64,000 nt of DNA from Tetrahymena elliotti 4EA (taxonomy: Eukaryota; Ciliophora; Oligohymenophorea; Hymenostomatida; Tetrahymenidae). Numbering within the stretch: the first letter of the stretch is position 1; the number at the start of each line of letters is the position of its first letter. The notes under the pieces are model-generated. The model was given only the letters and a program-made list of their open reading frames with translations, was not told the DNA's origin and did not search any database. The position numbers and the translations under genes were made by a program. Below, one piece after another: positions 1 to 11,405 of this stretch. The stretch is from positions 924,480 to 988,479 of the forward strand of contig JH720300.1 of assembly GCA_000231825.2 (NCBI GenBank), written 5' to 3'.

Positions 1-1218
1 CATTCCAATTAAATTAAAGTTAATGTTTCCAGCAAAATGTTCTATAGCAAATGCACTAACAAAATAAGCAAAACTTAATAGAGACCATAAATAAGTCAAA
101 ATTAAAGTTCTTACACGAAGTGAGTTATACTCAAATAGACACTTGAAAGAATGTACTTTAGTTCTAATTAAACTTTAATTCTACTGGACTTGCTAATTAA
201 TTTTATTCACTCCTAATATTTTATCTAAATTATCCTTAAAAGCCTATTGCTTTTGTTCTTCTTGCAAAGTAAGATTCTCAGGTAAGGGTCTGAAATTTAC
301 TTTTGAAATCTATGTTATCGCTTGCTTTGCTTCTTAGAATTTTTTTTTCATGACCAAATACCTTGGACTTTCTACCATAGTTCTAGAAAATGTTATAAGA
401 ATCAAAAGAGGTATAGCTGTATAAATAAATGTGAAATAGTACCAGGTGGTATTCATCATTGCCAATATTGCTACTATAATCTATCCTAAAGCCCATCCTA
501 TTGATAAGATATTAGGAGCCAACTAACGAACTGTATTACTTGTTGTTTCTGTTAAATATATAATGCACGCATTAAAAAACGCTCTGTATCCTACTCCAAA
601 AAACAATAAGCAAAAAGAGAACATGTAAATGTTGATAGAAAATGATGCCAATAAAGCACTTATAGCCATAATCCACATACATTCTTTAATAACTCTTTAT
701 CTTCCTACCTTTTCTGTTGAATCAGCATAATATAAACTTCCTATGCAGCCTCCTAATAAAAGTAATGCACCACTTATTCCTTCATATGAGTCTTCAGCAC
801 AAATTAAATCAAACTATTCTGTGAGAGACTTATTAGAATTATGATCAGGATAATAATAATTTTATTATTCAGAACAAGCTTCTTATATTGTACATTCAAC
901 AGCTTGTTCTTAAGTTTGCAAAGAACTGTAGCATGCTACTTAAGGAGTATCAAAAAGGTAGGGAAATCCCATATTTAAAAATGCTGCAACTAAACATGTT
1001 AGGGACATCAAAGTAATAATCTTAAACTAATACTTATGGGCGTTACCACACAAAAAAAGTGCTGCTTCTATATTAACTATATAAGGCTAAGGAGTTTTTA
1101 AAGTTCCCATATTATAGCTCTAATTTTCTTATTTATGGCTGCTATTACTTTTTTAGCTTTAATTATCTCCAAATGGCTTACTTAAAAGCTTTTAACTTAA
1201 ATCACCAGAATAATCCAT
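1..1218 (-). CDS. MFS transporter, SLC22/sugar-transporter-like (3' end cut by window edge)
   Basis: This is a multi-pass membrane transporter of the major facilitator superfamily; the substrate cannot be told. Read with TAA/TAG as Gln, the minus strand is open for 406 codons with no intron. It starts at the ATG at 1218 and runs off the left edge, so the C-terminal part is missing. A soluble, Ser/Asn/Gln-rich N-terminus precedes the first membrane helix (FKIITLMSLTCLVAAFL). A Cys-containing outer loop follows, as in SLC22 carriers. The inter-helix MFS signature is visible as GSLYYADSTEKVGRQR (D-x-x-x-x-x-G-R type). Further hydrophobic segments follow, then VESPRYLVMKKKFQEAK, which matches the SPRWL-x-x-x-G-R-x-x-EA hallmark after helix 6. 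The long hydrophilic stretch after it fits the central cytoplasmic loop. The MFS call is strong; organic ion versus sugar or phosphate is open. Confidence 0.85.
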
Positions 1219-2293
1219 TTCTTATGCTTTTATTTAAGATTAATTTGTGTTTATTAACTGTCAAAATAATATTTTATTTTATAATATTTTAGGAATTTTT
1301 AAATTTTGTACTCGCAGTCCTCTTTTCTATATATCCTAGCTATAATTTGAATCACTTAATTTATATACTTTTGATAATAAATAAATAATAATTATTAAAT
1401 AATAAATTGCATAATTTATTTTGAATTTTATTCAAACAAATATTATCAAAAATTTAATATAGAATTCTTTGATTGCTACTGCTATTCTTTTTTTATAATC
1501 AAGTTATTTATTTATTTTATTTCTCTTCATATCTTAACCTAAAATCTAAACAAATTTAACACTTATCTTTACCATCTTCTTCAATAATCATAAAATGAAT
1601 CCTTCATATTAATTTGTATTTCTATTATATTTCTTTGTCTACTTTATCATTTTACAAGAACTTTTAAAGGAAATCAAATCTATTCTTTCTAAATATTTTA
1701 AAAATAGAAAAAAAATAAATTATCTAGATTCATTTCTAAGATGTTATTAATTTTTGAAATCTAACAATAGAAATCAATCTTCATTTTATTCAATATTCAT
1801 TTACAAAAATATAAAGTAAATATTAAAAATTCTTTTTTTAATTTAAATCAAATAAATTTATTTCATTTGAAAAAAATAAAGAATTTATTAAATTGAATGA
1901 TAAAATAAGGTCTTAAATTCAGTGAAATTATGAATTAAGTATAATTGCTAATTGATTAAGATAAGATTAAGTAGCAGTATTTATAAAATCAAAATCATTA
2001 TATATTTAAAATATTTTAAGATCAATTTTCTAAAGTATTACTTTATTTGTTTGAATAATAAGAATGAACTTTATTTAATTTCGAAATATTTTGTAGAAAT
2101 CAATTTTTAATAATCCTTCTTTTATTTAATTGATGTTTATATTATATTATTTTTATAAATAAAAATACTGGCAAATTCTTGGTTTTTAAAAGTTAGAGAA
2201 ATATTAAAATGAATATAGTTTTCAGGTTAGAGTAATAAATTATAATAAATTATTTTTACAATTTAAATATTTTATTTTAAAGAATATCCAAGG
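1219..2293. other. intergenic, very AT-rich
   Basis: This stretch holds the divergent upstream regions of the transporter (minus) and the small gene at 2294 (plus). Homopolymer A/T runs and scattered TGA in all frames are seen. I recognise no gene, RNA or repeat here. Confidence 0.6.
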
Positions 2294-2905
2294 ATGTCTA
2301 AATATTTCTCTCTATTTGATATGCAAATGTTGATGAATAAGGTTTATGTAAACTAAAAAAACTTAAAATGCTTAAATATCTAACATATTTGTGAGAAGGA
2401 TGCAAGTGTAATTTTGGATAAAAATCAGGTAAAAATTTAAATTTTAAATTTTAAATATCTAATACAATTAACTCTAAATAAATAGTAATAAATTGCATCT
2501 TATACAATCTGATAAAAATTTCAATTTTGAAATAGATGAATTTAGCTATTTTATTAGAAATGCTTATAACTTGAATGGAATCGAGAAGAGAAATTTATTT
2601 GCCAATATCTTGAATTATTTTTTTGCAGATTAGGTACTCATTCATTTGCTGGCAAGAAAATTTTAAAAATTTATTATTCTAATTAATAAGAGTTTGATGA
2701 ATGGATTATTGATCCTACATTTTAGATATAAAAAGAATATATTTTTAGATACTAATAATATCAGTCAATAAAAGTTTTTCAAAATCAAGAATTAATTAAT
2801 CGATCAATCAATACAAGTAATATTTTAACAACAAAAATAATTGTTAATTTTAACACTATTAAAAAGCGAGAGAATATTATTAAAGATACAAATTAAGATA
2901 AATGA
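2294..2905 (+). CDS. unknown small protein, two exons (tentative model)
   Basis: I do not recognise this protein. Exon 1 (2294-2428) opens with ATG and 45 sense codons. It ends at a good GT donor. The model that keeps frame uses an acceptor at 2545 and exon 2 at 2546-2905, giving about 164 residues and a TGA stop. The product is hydrophilic, Gln/Asn/Lys-rich and lacks an evident membrane helix or domain. The last frame is the most protein-like (residues such as EFDEWIIDPTFQIQKEYIF). The stop TGA overlaps the ATG of the next gene (2902), which is odd for a eukaryote. A second frame in 2480-2640 is also open, so the internal splice choice may be wrong and the true 3' end may lie earlier. Confidence 0.4.
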
Positions 2906-3746
2906 ATAGATTATTTGGTGCTTCTAAGCCTGCTCCTTAGCCTGCTTAACAACTTCCTCCTTAGCCTGCCCAAGAAGAACCTAAGAAAGAGGAACAACCC
3001 CAAATCGATTTGACTGAACAATCAAAAAGAGTAATGATTAGCAACATACAAGAATTAAAAAATTTAATAATAACAAATAATATTAGATGGAAAATAGAGT
3101 CAAAGAAGTTGATGAAACTATCAAGAACTTAGAAAAGGAAATTGCAGAATTATATAACAAAGCCAAAAACTCCAAGGGATCCACTTAAAGAATGTATAAA
3201 TAGAGATGTCTTAATCTCATGAAAAAGAAGAAATTGTAATTAATTAATTGATTAATTTGTTTGTCATTCATGAAATAAAAAAATAAAAAGGTATGACCAA
3301 TAAATGGCAAACTATCTCAACTAGCAATTCACTTTAGATTAAATAGCTTTCACTAAAGAAAACATTCAAAATACTCTTGAAATGGTAATTTAAATTAAAG
3401 TTTTGTTTTGTATTTTTAAATGAATAATTTAATTTTAAAGGGTGCTGCTATGAAATAAGCTGTTTCTGCTCAAAAATAAATGTTCGAATAAGTTAATTTA
3501 GATGAATTAGAAGATTTAAGAGATGATATGGATGATATGTAATATGAAAGTGATTACATGAATGAAATGCTTAACAGAAACTATGCCATCGAAGTAGATG
3601 AATCTGAACTTGATGAAGAATTTGCATAAATTGATAACGAAATTTTCAAGGAATAAATGTTAGCTTAATAATAAAAGCCTTAACAATATATTCCTCAACA
3701 AATTTAATCCATGAATCAAGGACAAATCCAACAAAACCAAATCTGA
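2902..3746 (+). CDS. CHMP5: CHMP5/VPS60, ESCRT-III subunit
   Basis: This is an ESCRT-III family protein (SNF7 superfamily). It acts on endosomal membranes with the Vps4 regulator LIP5/Vta1 during multivesicular-body sorting and membrane scission. There are four exons: 2902-3030, 3087-3235, 3291-3384 and 3441-3746. They are separated by introns of 54-56 nt, all phase-consistent, giving 225 aa (human CHMP5 is about 219). The N-terminus MNRLFGASKPAPQPA matches the CHMP5-specific MNRLFG start. The basic helical core (residues about 44-125, KNSKGSTQRMYKQRCLNLMK) and the acidic second half (NLDELEDLRDDMDDMQYES) follow the family plan. EVDESELDEEFAQIDNEIF corresponds to the C-terminal acidic helix. 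A proline/Gln-rich insert follows residue 10, and a Gln-rich tail ends the protein. The ATG overlaps the stop of the preceding model, so the 5' UTR is uncertain. Confidence 0.93.
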
Positions 3747-5467
3747 TAAAAATTTATATTGCAAACATTAATTTAAGAAATATTTATCCTTCTATATATA
3801 ATTATTAAACTAACATTAAAATCAAAATAATTATAAATATTTCAATTCCTTTGTGGCAAAATATACTTTAATCAAAAATTAATATTAAAAAAAATTCAAA
3901 TAGTCTAGATAAATCTTATTTATTTTGTACTATCAAACAATTATCACTTAGAATATTAAATAAACCTCTCAATATTTTATATTATACAAATTATAATATA
4001 TTCTAAATTGGCTTATAAATATACCATATTCTTTGAATATGTTTAACTTTACTAATAATTGTTTACTGTAAAAGCTTAGTTTATCCTTGATATAATGTTA
4101 AATTTATTTAAATAAATGATAAAATACTTTAAAATTCTAATTAAATTAGCTATTTTATTTAAGGATATTCTTTCACTAGCTAACTCATTTTATTGAAACT
4201 GAAATTCTGAAAAACCAATTTTATTTTTGTAAGAGAAAATAATTAGATAAATTAAGAAATTATATCATACAAAATTCCATATTTAAATTGAGGTAAAAAA
4301 CATTCCATGAAGAATACTTTAAATTAAAATAGAATTAGTAATTAACTAATTTATTTGATCAAAGCTTAACTCTTTAACATTTATAAATATTAGAGAAATA
4401 ATTCAATAACTTACAGTAAAATTTATTTAAAAAAGAATTTTTTACTGAGTCACATTATGTCTGATGCACTATTCTGGAATGTTAGAAGTAATTCTAACTC
4501 TAAATATTCTCAAAAACAACTTCTACAATTTTAAAAACTATTTTTTGAATAAATATACTTCTTAAAAAAATGCCAAAACTCCTTCTATCTACATACAGAA
4601 ATTATTTATCTTAAGTTTTTTTTAGTTCAAAGAATTATTAATTTAATATTTCATTTGCATTTCAATTTAAATTAAAAAAAAAAGTTTTAATAATAATTTT
4701 TAAAGCTTGACACATTTACTTATTCCTACAATTTTAGACAACTATTACTCTAAATTAGTTGAAATAATAGTGAAATTTTAATTTTATCTTTATAAATATT
4801 TTCAATTTGTATTTACAATATAAAATAAAAAAGCAAACTTTCTTTTTTTATCTTTGATTTTTGAAATATTTTAAATTTTATTTATTATTTTTAAAGATTT
4901 AAGTTTTTTTTTATTAATAATGGAAATATTTATTTGATAAAATATTGAAATTTTAATTGATTGTTGTTTTATGAAACATTTAAAATTTAGTAATAAGCAA
5001 AAATTTTAATGAGAAATACATTAATTAGATAATGCATTGCAAGATTTACTAATAAATGTGTATTTAAATATATATATATATATATGTATAGTACCCTAGG
5101 GTACTGCCTATTCGGCTACATACAGTTTTACAGTTTACAGTTTATTTTTATTTTGTTTAATTTTTGAGTCTTTTACTTTTTTCACCTGGTTTTTTGGTGT
5201 TTATTTATTTTTTTTCCTTTTTTGTATTTAAATATATTTTAAATAAATAAAAAAAGGTTTGTATCTTTTTTAAGGAATACTTAAAATAAATATTATATTC
5301 TATCTTTTCTTCTTTGAAAGAGAATCTAAAATAAAACAGAAACTTAAGGCTTTTATAGTTAGTTCGTTAAAAAATATCATAATTGCAAAAGTAAATATAA
5401 ATAATATAAACGAATGAAGTTGAAGTAAATTTTATATTTTAATTTATAATTATTTTTAGGTGATTAT
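3747..5467. other. intergenic between convergent CHMP5 and acyl-CoA oxidase genes
   Basis: This 1.7-kb AT-rich gap lies between two convergent 3' ends. It contains a TA dinucleotide run at about 5069-5085. Next to it is a perfect 14-bp palindrome and a locally less AT-rich patch (about 5088-5135). I see no gene. Confidence 0.6.
5091..5104. repeat. perfect 14-bp palindrome gtaccctagggtac
   Basis: The sequence gtaccctagggtac equals its own reverse complement and sits right after a (TA)n run. Its GC content is far above the surroundings. Its function is unknown; its place downstream of the acyl-CoA oxidase stop could suit a 3'-end or boundary element. Confidence 0.7.
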
Positions 5468-8400
5468 TCAAAGAGATGGTTTCATGTATGAAACATCTCT
5501 AATTTTTCTTAATTCTGCTTGAATATTTTTTTGTACTGATACATCATTCAAACGATTTTGATTTGCTGCCCAATCATACAAAGTTTCGTAAACCTTACCA
5601 TCTGATCTTCCGAGGGCACCTAAGCAACCATCACTATAACAGAAAGCTTCTACTAAGCTTAATGATTCGTTTCTCAAGTCATATAAGAGATCTTCTTTAG
5701 CTGATTTGATAATCTTAAACTATTCTCCAGTCATATATCCATTTTCAAAGAAGCAAGATGGGTTTACAATAAGTTTCTGAATACCATAGAGTAAGCATAA
5801 TTTCATGAGAACTTCTTTAACTCTTTCGTTGCTAGCTTCAACAATCATTTCTAAGAAAGAAGTATAAGTGAAATATTCTACATGAGCATTTGATGCTTCA
5901 ACTAAGCTAATTCCTGCAAAGCTATCCCATGTTTCCTTCATGCTAAGGCCTCTTTCTAAACCTTCCATAATTTTTTATGATGCAACACTAACCAAATAAG
6001 CAGCCTTAATTTAACAAAAAGTAAATTAGAATTTATTAATATAAAGTTTAAAATTTAAAAAAATGATTTATTCTTGAATCTGTTTGTTGATAATTTTCTT
6101 TGAATAAAATGTAACCTAAATTAGTGTGAGGTTTTTTATTCAGAAATTTCAGAAAAAAAATTTAATTAAATGTTTGTTTTAATTTCTCTATAGAACTTTT
6201 GTACTTCAAGTTGTTGTTGCTTGCTTACTGTTTTAAAGATTTTTCTTTCTTTTCAATAAAATATTTTACATTCTAATAACTATGTATGAATGCTTCATTA
6301 TTTTTTCTTTGTTTTTGAATTTTTTTTGATTTTTGATTTTTTAAAAAATTAAAAATAAATTACTTTGTATCTAAGACATTTTCTTATTAAGTCAATGTTT
6401 AAAACTTCCCTCTTAGATTGGCCAATAAATTTCTCATTTTCCAATCCTACAACACATTTTAAATACTCAATAAAAGGAGGAATTCTTTCTCCCTTTAAAG
6501 ATTTATTTAAACCTTTCACCAAGTAACTTGCCGTTTAGAGAGATAAGACTGTATTTTCACCCTCATAAGTAACAAAAGGAGAAAATTCATGGTAGATGTC
6601 GACAAATCTTGAGAAGGCTGAAAAACCATGACCACCGCAAGCTTATCTTACTTTTTCTATGGCTTCAAGCATTCTTGCTGTATAAACGGCTTTTTAAGAT
6701 TAAAATAAATCAAATTAAAAAATGATTTTTGAAATAGCTTTTGGTGAAACAATAATTGTATTTTTTTGATTATTTTTGATTACTTTGTTTATCTTTAAAT
6801 TCATCAAATTAATCTTAAATAAATCTTAAAAACTGTTAATAACTCTTAATTGATAAAATATTGAATGAATTAGAAATTTGCTTTCTAATTATTATTTATT
6901 TACCTTTGCAACCACTTGCGATAGCATGATAGTCTTTGAATAGAGAGAAGTCTTCTCTTTCAAAAATATTTTTTATATTTTATTCATGGAGACGTGTAAT
7001 TTTTCTACCTCCAGCAAGCAATGCGTATGTTTCAGCAATATAAGGAATGATTTTATCTTATTATAATTAATAATCTAAGACTTTTCTCTCAGTACCATTT
7101 GAGTCCTTAAATTATGTTCTAAAGAGAGAAAATCTTGTGCCAATAGTAAGAGTTCTAGCCATGATCAAAGAGCAGCTTGTGATGATGTTAGTTCTGATTT
7201 CCATCATGCAAGCATAACCTACTTTTTCATTTTTCGGTTTTGAAAAGATACCAGTTTTGCTAACTTTTGCATATCTCATGAGCATATTTTCTCTTGGTAT
7301 TCTAATATTGGTCATTCTTAAGTATCCATTATCTTTAGTATTCTTTATATATAGAAAAGAAAATAAATCATTTTTTGCTTTTTTGATTGAAAATTTTTTA
7401 AAATTCTAGAAAATATATCTTTTATTTACATAACCTAATTTGACTCCAAGATCTCCAACAGTTATTCCAGGAAGAGCTTCATGGGTTTCAGTGTCTCTTA
7501 TTTGGACAATAAAGGCTTGGACTCCATAATTTTTTCCATCAATAATAAGCTATGCAAATGCTATGCAGTGAGTACTTGTAATGCCCTTTTTTGAAAAAAT
7601 GATTAAAATTTTATTGAGGAAATAGAAGAAGATTTAATAATAAAGTAGAATCTAAGTAATAGAAGTTTTCCTAATTTACTTACAATTTTTTGAAGAAATG
7701 GTATAAATATAGATTATAAAAATTAAAAAACTCTATGGGAGATTACTCGAGTTATTTTTAATTAATTTTTTTCTTGTTTATTTCTGATTTCATGTGTAAA
7801 AAGCATTGTAAAAATTAATTATCAAAAGGTTTTGAGCTTAAATCATACAAGTTACTTGTTTATTCCTCAATAAGGATATCTCATATTATGCACATCAAAA
7901 TAAAAATAAAAATTTGCTGCTTTAAAAAATGCCATTTAAATCATTTCAAATGCTATTCTCATCCCATAACAGCCCAATTTTACCACTAAACAATTTTTCG
8001 AAAAAAATTTTGAATTTCCAGTAGTGTCTAGAATGTATCAAATATATTAAAAATCAATGCAAAAAGTGTTTTTACCAATTCACCAGGCCACCATTTAGTT
8101 GAAGACAAAGTAGGACTGTTGATGATAAATTCTTGGTTTTCAAGGTCAAATGTAGCAGTTGTTTCTAAGCTTTAAACATCTGATCCATGGCCAAGCTCAG
8201 TTTAAGCATAAGTACCGAAGATTTAATGAGATTCAGCAAGAGGGATCCAGTGTTTAACTTACTTATCGGTACCCAAGTATTTAATAGTGGGAATAAACAT
8301 TTTCCAGTGAAGACCACAGAAAGGCTAGTTATCAATATGACTGCTCAAGAGGTAATTAAAATCTTCCTAATAGTATTTTGAAAGAATATGATAAGGAAAA

Positions 8401-8859
8401 ATGCCATTTTTCAAGTTAGTTTTTAAAAGAATTAAAATTGTTAAACAGAAATATTGGTTGATATTAGAGAAATTATCTTTTACTATTATCAATTGAATGA
8501 ATATTAACCAATTATAAACTAAATTACACAAATAATCAAACTCAATTCAAATTTAATTTAAGTATTTTTTAATAGAATTTTCTTTTTACTGTATTATGAA
8601 ACCCAAATAGCTCATGCATTCTCCTGGTTCTCTAGGCCATTAATAAGAAGAGTTCTTCTCTTGAAGCTCCAAGATGTTTAGGATCATACCTTATTAGAGG
8701 GTCTTCTTCACACATTCTTTGCAACTTTTGAATTCTATCTATTTTCTCATGAGATCCCCATATAACAACGGATAAGTCATTAGCTTCAAAGGAGGCCTTG
8801 GATCTCTCTTAAGCATAAAAGTCATTTGAACTGTCTTAAGTATGTTGAGTTCTTCCCAT
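5468..8859 (-). CDS. ACOX: acyl-CoA oxidase (peroxisomal beta-oxidation)
   Basis: This flavoenzyme oxidises acyl-CoA to 2-trans-enoyl-CoA with production of hydrogen peroxide, the first step of peroxisomal beta-oxidation. Six exons (8859-8590, 8366-8076, 7585-7430, 7342-6904, 6689-6364, 6004-5468) join in frame to 672 aa, close to the usual 660. The N-terminal helical domain has [20 protein letters not shown]. The acyl-CoA/FAD region has [15 protein letters not shown] and [15 protein letters not shown]. Then come [33 protein letters not shown], and VTYEGENTV, whose EGEN carries the catalytic glutamate in this family. The last exon is the C-terminal ACOX domain. The protein ends in ...YMKPSL, which is not a canonical SKL-type peroxisomal signal. 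The start at 8859 is the first in-frame ATG and aligns with the family N-terminus. Confidence 0.95.
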
Positions 8860-9051
8860 ATTACCTTAAATTGAAAAATGATAAGTTGTTTATTTACCTT
8901 TATGATAAAATATACTTTAATTATGAAAATTTAGATTTATTTATATAATTAAGTTAAAACGATAGGTGGATTTAAAACGATGTAAAGTTCTATTAAATTA
9001 AAGTGTCAGATGATGTCTATTTCGCCTATCTTCATTTCTCAGCTTATATAG

Positions 9052-9127
9052 TGACGTAATGCTTTGTCATCAGCTTTATAACTTCTCTTCCTTGAAACTT
9101 TAATTCTTATCCTTAAAAATTACGTCA
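9052..9127. promoter_or_regulatory. inverted pair of TGACGTAAT elements upstream of acyl-CoA oxidase
   Basis: TGACGTAAT at 9052-9060 and its exact reverse complement ATTACGTCA at 9119-9127 lie about 190-270 bp upstream of the acyl-CoA oxidase start codon at 8859. TGACGTAA matches the ATF/CREB-type bZIP half-site consensus. A regulatory role is inferred only from position and symmetry. Confidence 0.4.
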
Positions 9128-10881
9128 TTTACAATTTCCAGGCTTGCTGTAAAGGTTAAATTCTATTTTCAATATAATTTCCCACTTTTTTAAAAAAATA
9201 ATAGCCCAGAATGAAGTTAATTTTAAATTTTTTAATTTTCAAATGTGGATTTCATTTTCATTTTTAGAAATAATCGCTTGCTTTAAAATTATGCATAGAT
9301 TATTTGAAATACATGAAGATATCAAGTACATTTATCTATGTATTTTTCTCAAATAACCTATTTATTTTGAAATAAATAAAATTTTTAAATGAATATGAAA
9401 TTTATTTAAAAATAAATAAACTTAAAACTAATATTATTAACAAGATAAAAATCCAAAAAGTAAATGTTAAATTATAATCTTATTAGCTTTTTATTTAAAT
9501 AAAAATATATTCAAAGTTTTATTTTTTTATCTTTTCCTTCCATTTAATCTGATAAAAAGATAAATTGTATATGACAAGACCATTGAATTATTGTAAATTT
9601 TTTTAATTATTGTAAGATTAAAAAAAGTATTGGACATAAATCTTTTTTAAAATTATTAATAATCTTAATAATAAAATTATGCTAATTTGCCACTTATTAG
9701 TAGTAAAATACATAAATTTAATTAATTTTCTAAAGTGAAAATATTAAAATGTACAAACAAAAAATAAATTTAATAAAAAAATTTTATTAATTTTTACTAT
9801 CTATTTTTCCTTTTAAAATATCAATAACTAAGTTGTTTTGTAATAATATAAATGCCAATCAAGTTAGAAAATTTTTTGTATATTTTCATTCTTAAAGTTT
9901 AATGATTTAGCTTTTAAAAAGTTTATAAAATTTTTTCTATCTTGCAACTAAAAAAGATAATGACAATACATTTTGAATTGTATTTATTATATATTTAAGA
10001 TCATAATAACTAAAAAATTTATGTCTACAAGAAGTAAGGAACTTTTATTTGAATCAAAATATCTTAATTGTAACAGATGATTTAAAAAATTAATGTTTTA
10101 GCAACAGATTTTTTTAAACTTAAATTCTGGATTTTTCTTTTATTTAATTTAAAATTTCTTGTTAAATTAATTACAAAAAATTTTTAAATGATTGATAAGC
10201 AAATTTAGTTTTTATTCGTAGAAAAATTAAACTTGGATTAAACATTTTAAAATTTTAATTGTCAGATCCATGTATTTCTTATTATTTTTAATTAAACTCC
10301 CAAAACTTATTTATTTATTATTTTTAATTGGCTATGAACAAAAAAAATAGTTCAAATAACAAAAGTTATTGAACTTCAAGATAAATTTTCAAACTCTTTT
10401 TTAGTCCAATATTTATTTATAAGTGATGTTAGAAATATTGGATATTATTTTATGATAAAATACAATTAATAAAAATGTGAATAAAAATTAAAAATTTTAA
10501 AATAAGTAGTAATGTACTTAAGAGGTTTAACTAGATTTATTAATTCTAACAATATACAGTAAATGAATAAGATCATTTTAAAATAAATTCTAGATTAATG
10601 TTAATATATTTTTAAAACATTTATGAATAATACCTTATTTTATTTATGTTTTAATTAAGTTTTACAATAAAATTAGGTAATAAAAATCAAGCTATTATTT
10701 AATCTTTGGATATCTTCTGATAAAATAATTGAATTTAAAATATTTTAAGATCATTACTAAATTAAAACTGAAAAACAAGAAGATTAAATATTTTAACTAA
10801 AAAATATTTTACTTTTCAAGAAAAAAATTAATTTACATTTACATAAATAGTTCTATCTTTTCAGTAATTTATAAAGGAATT

Positions 10882-10904
10882 GGTGGGGTGGTGGAGGGGG
10901 GGGG
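10882..10904 (+). other. isolated G-rich run (potential G-quadruplex)
   Basis: The run ggtggggtggtggaggggggg and its continuation is almost all G, inside sequence that is otherwise mostly A and T. It has enough G blocks to form a quadruplex. It is not the Tetrahymena telomere repeat (GGGGTT). Confidence 0.6.
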
Positions 10905-11405
10905 AATATTATTATCTTTTTTTTGATGATTAAAAAATAAAAGTAGAAAATGAGATATTTTTCACCCTATTTATCATAAAATTATTAAAAGATTTTGCAC
11001 AATTTTTTTATAAATATTTATAAATTTTCAAAAGAAGATAATAAAGAACTTGTAAACAAATAAACAAACAAGCCTGCTAGGTTACTAACTTTTTTGTATC
11101 ATTTGTAATCAATATTTTCTTGAAATAATAAATAAATAAGAAAGAAGAATAATTTTTTTTAATAGTTTTTTTAGGTAGATTATTTTAACTCTTTTTATTT
11201 TTTAAAATACTTAACCCCTTAAATAAGCTTTCAAAAAACAAAAAATCATAATTGTTCTGAATTTGTTTTATTTAAAGATTTGCTTGATTTATCAACCAGA
11301 TTTATAATTAGTTTATAACTAGAAATAGATTGAATTAATATTTTGGATTTATTATCCAAAACTTTATAAAATAATTTATATGCAACAAGATTGAAAATAC
11401 AATAA

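Larger units (their letters stand above)
8860..11405. other. 2.5-kb intergenic region between divergent genes
   Basis: The region contains the acyl-CoA oxidase promoter side, with an inverted TGACGTAAT pair at 9052-9127, long A/T-rich filler, and one isolated G-rich run at 10882-10904. No open frame with convincing protein character was found. Confidence 0.6.

Noticed and set aside
10882..10904. Telomere or internal telomeric repeat
   Set aside because: The tract is not GGGGTT/CCCCAA and is flanked by ordinary A/T-rich DNA on both sides.
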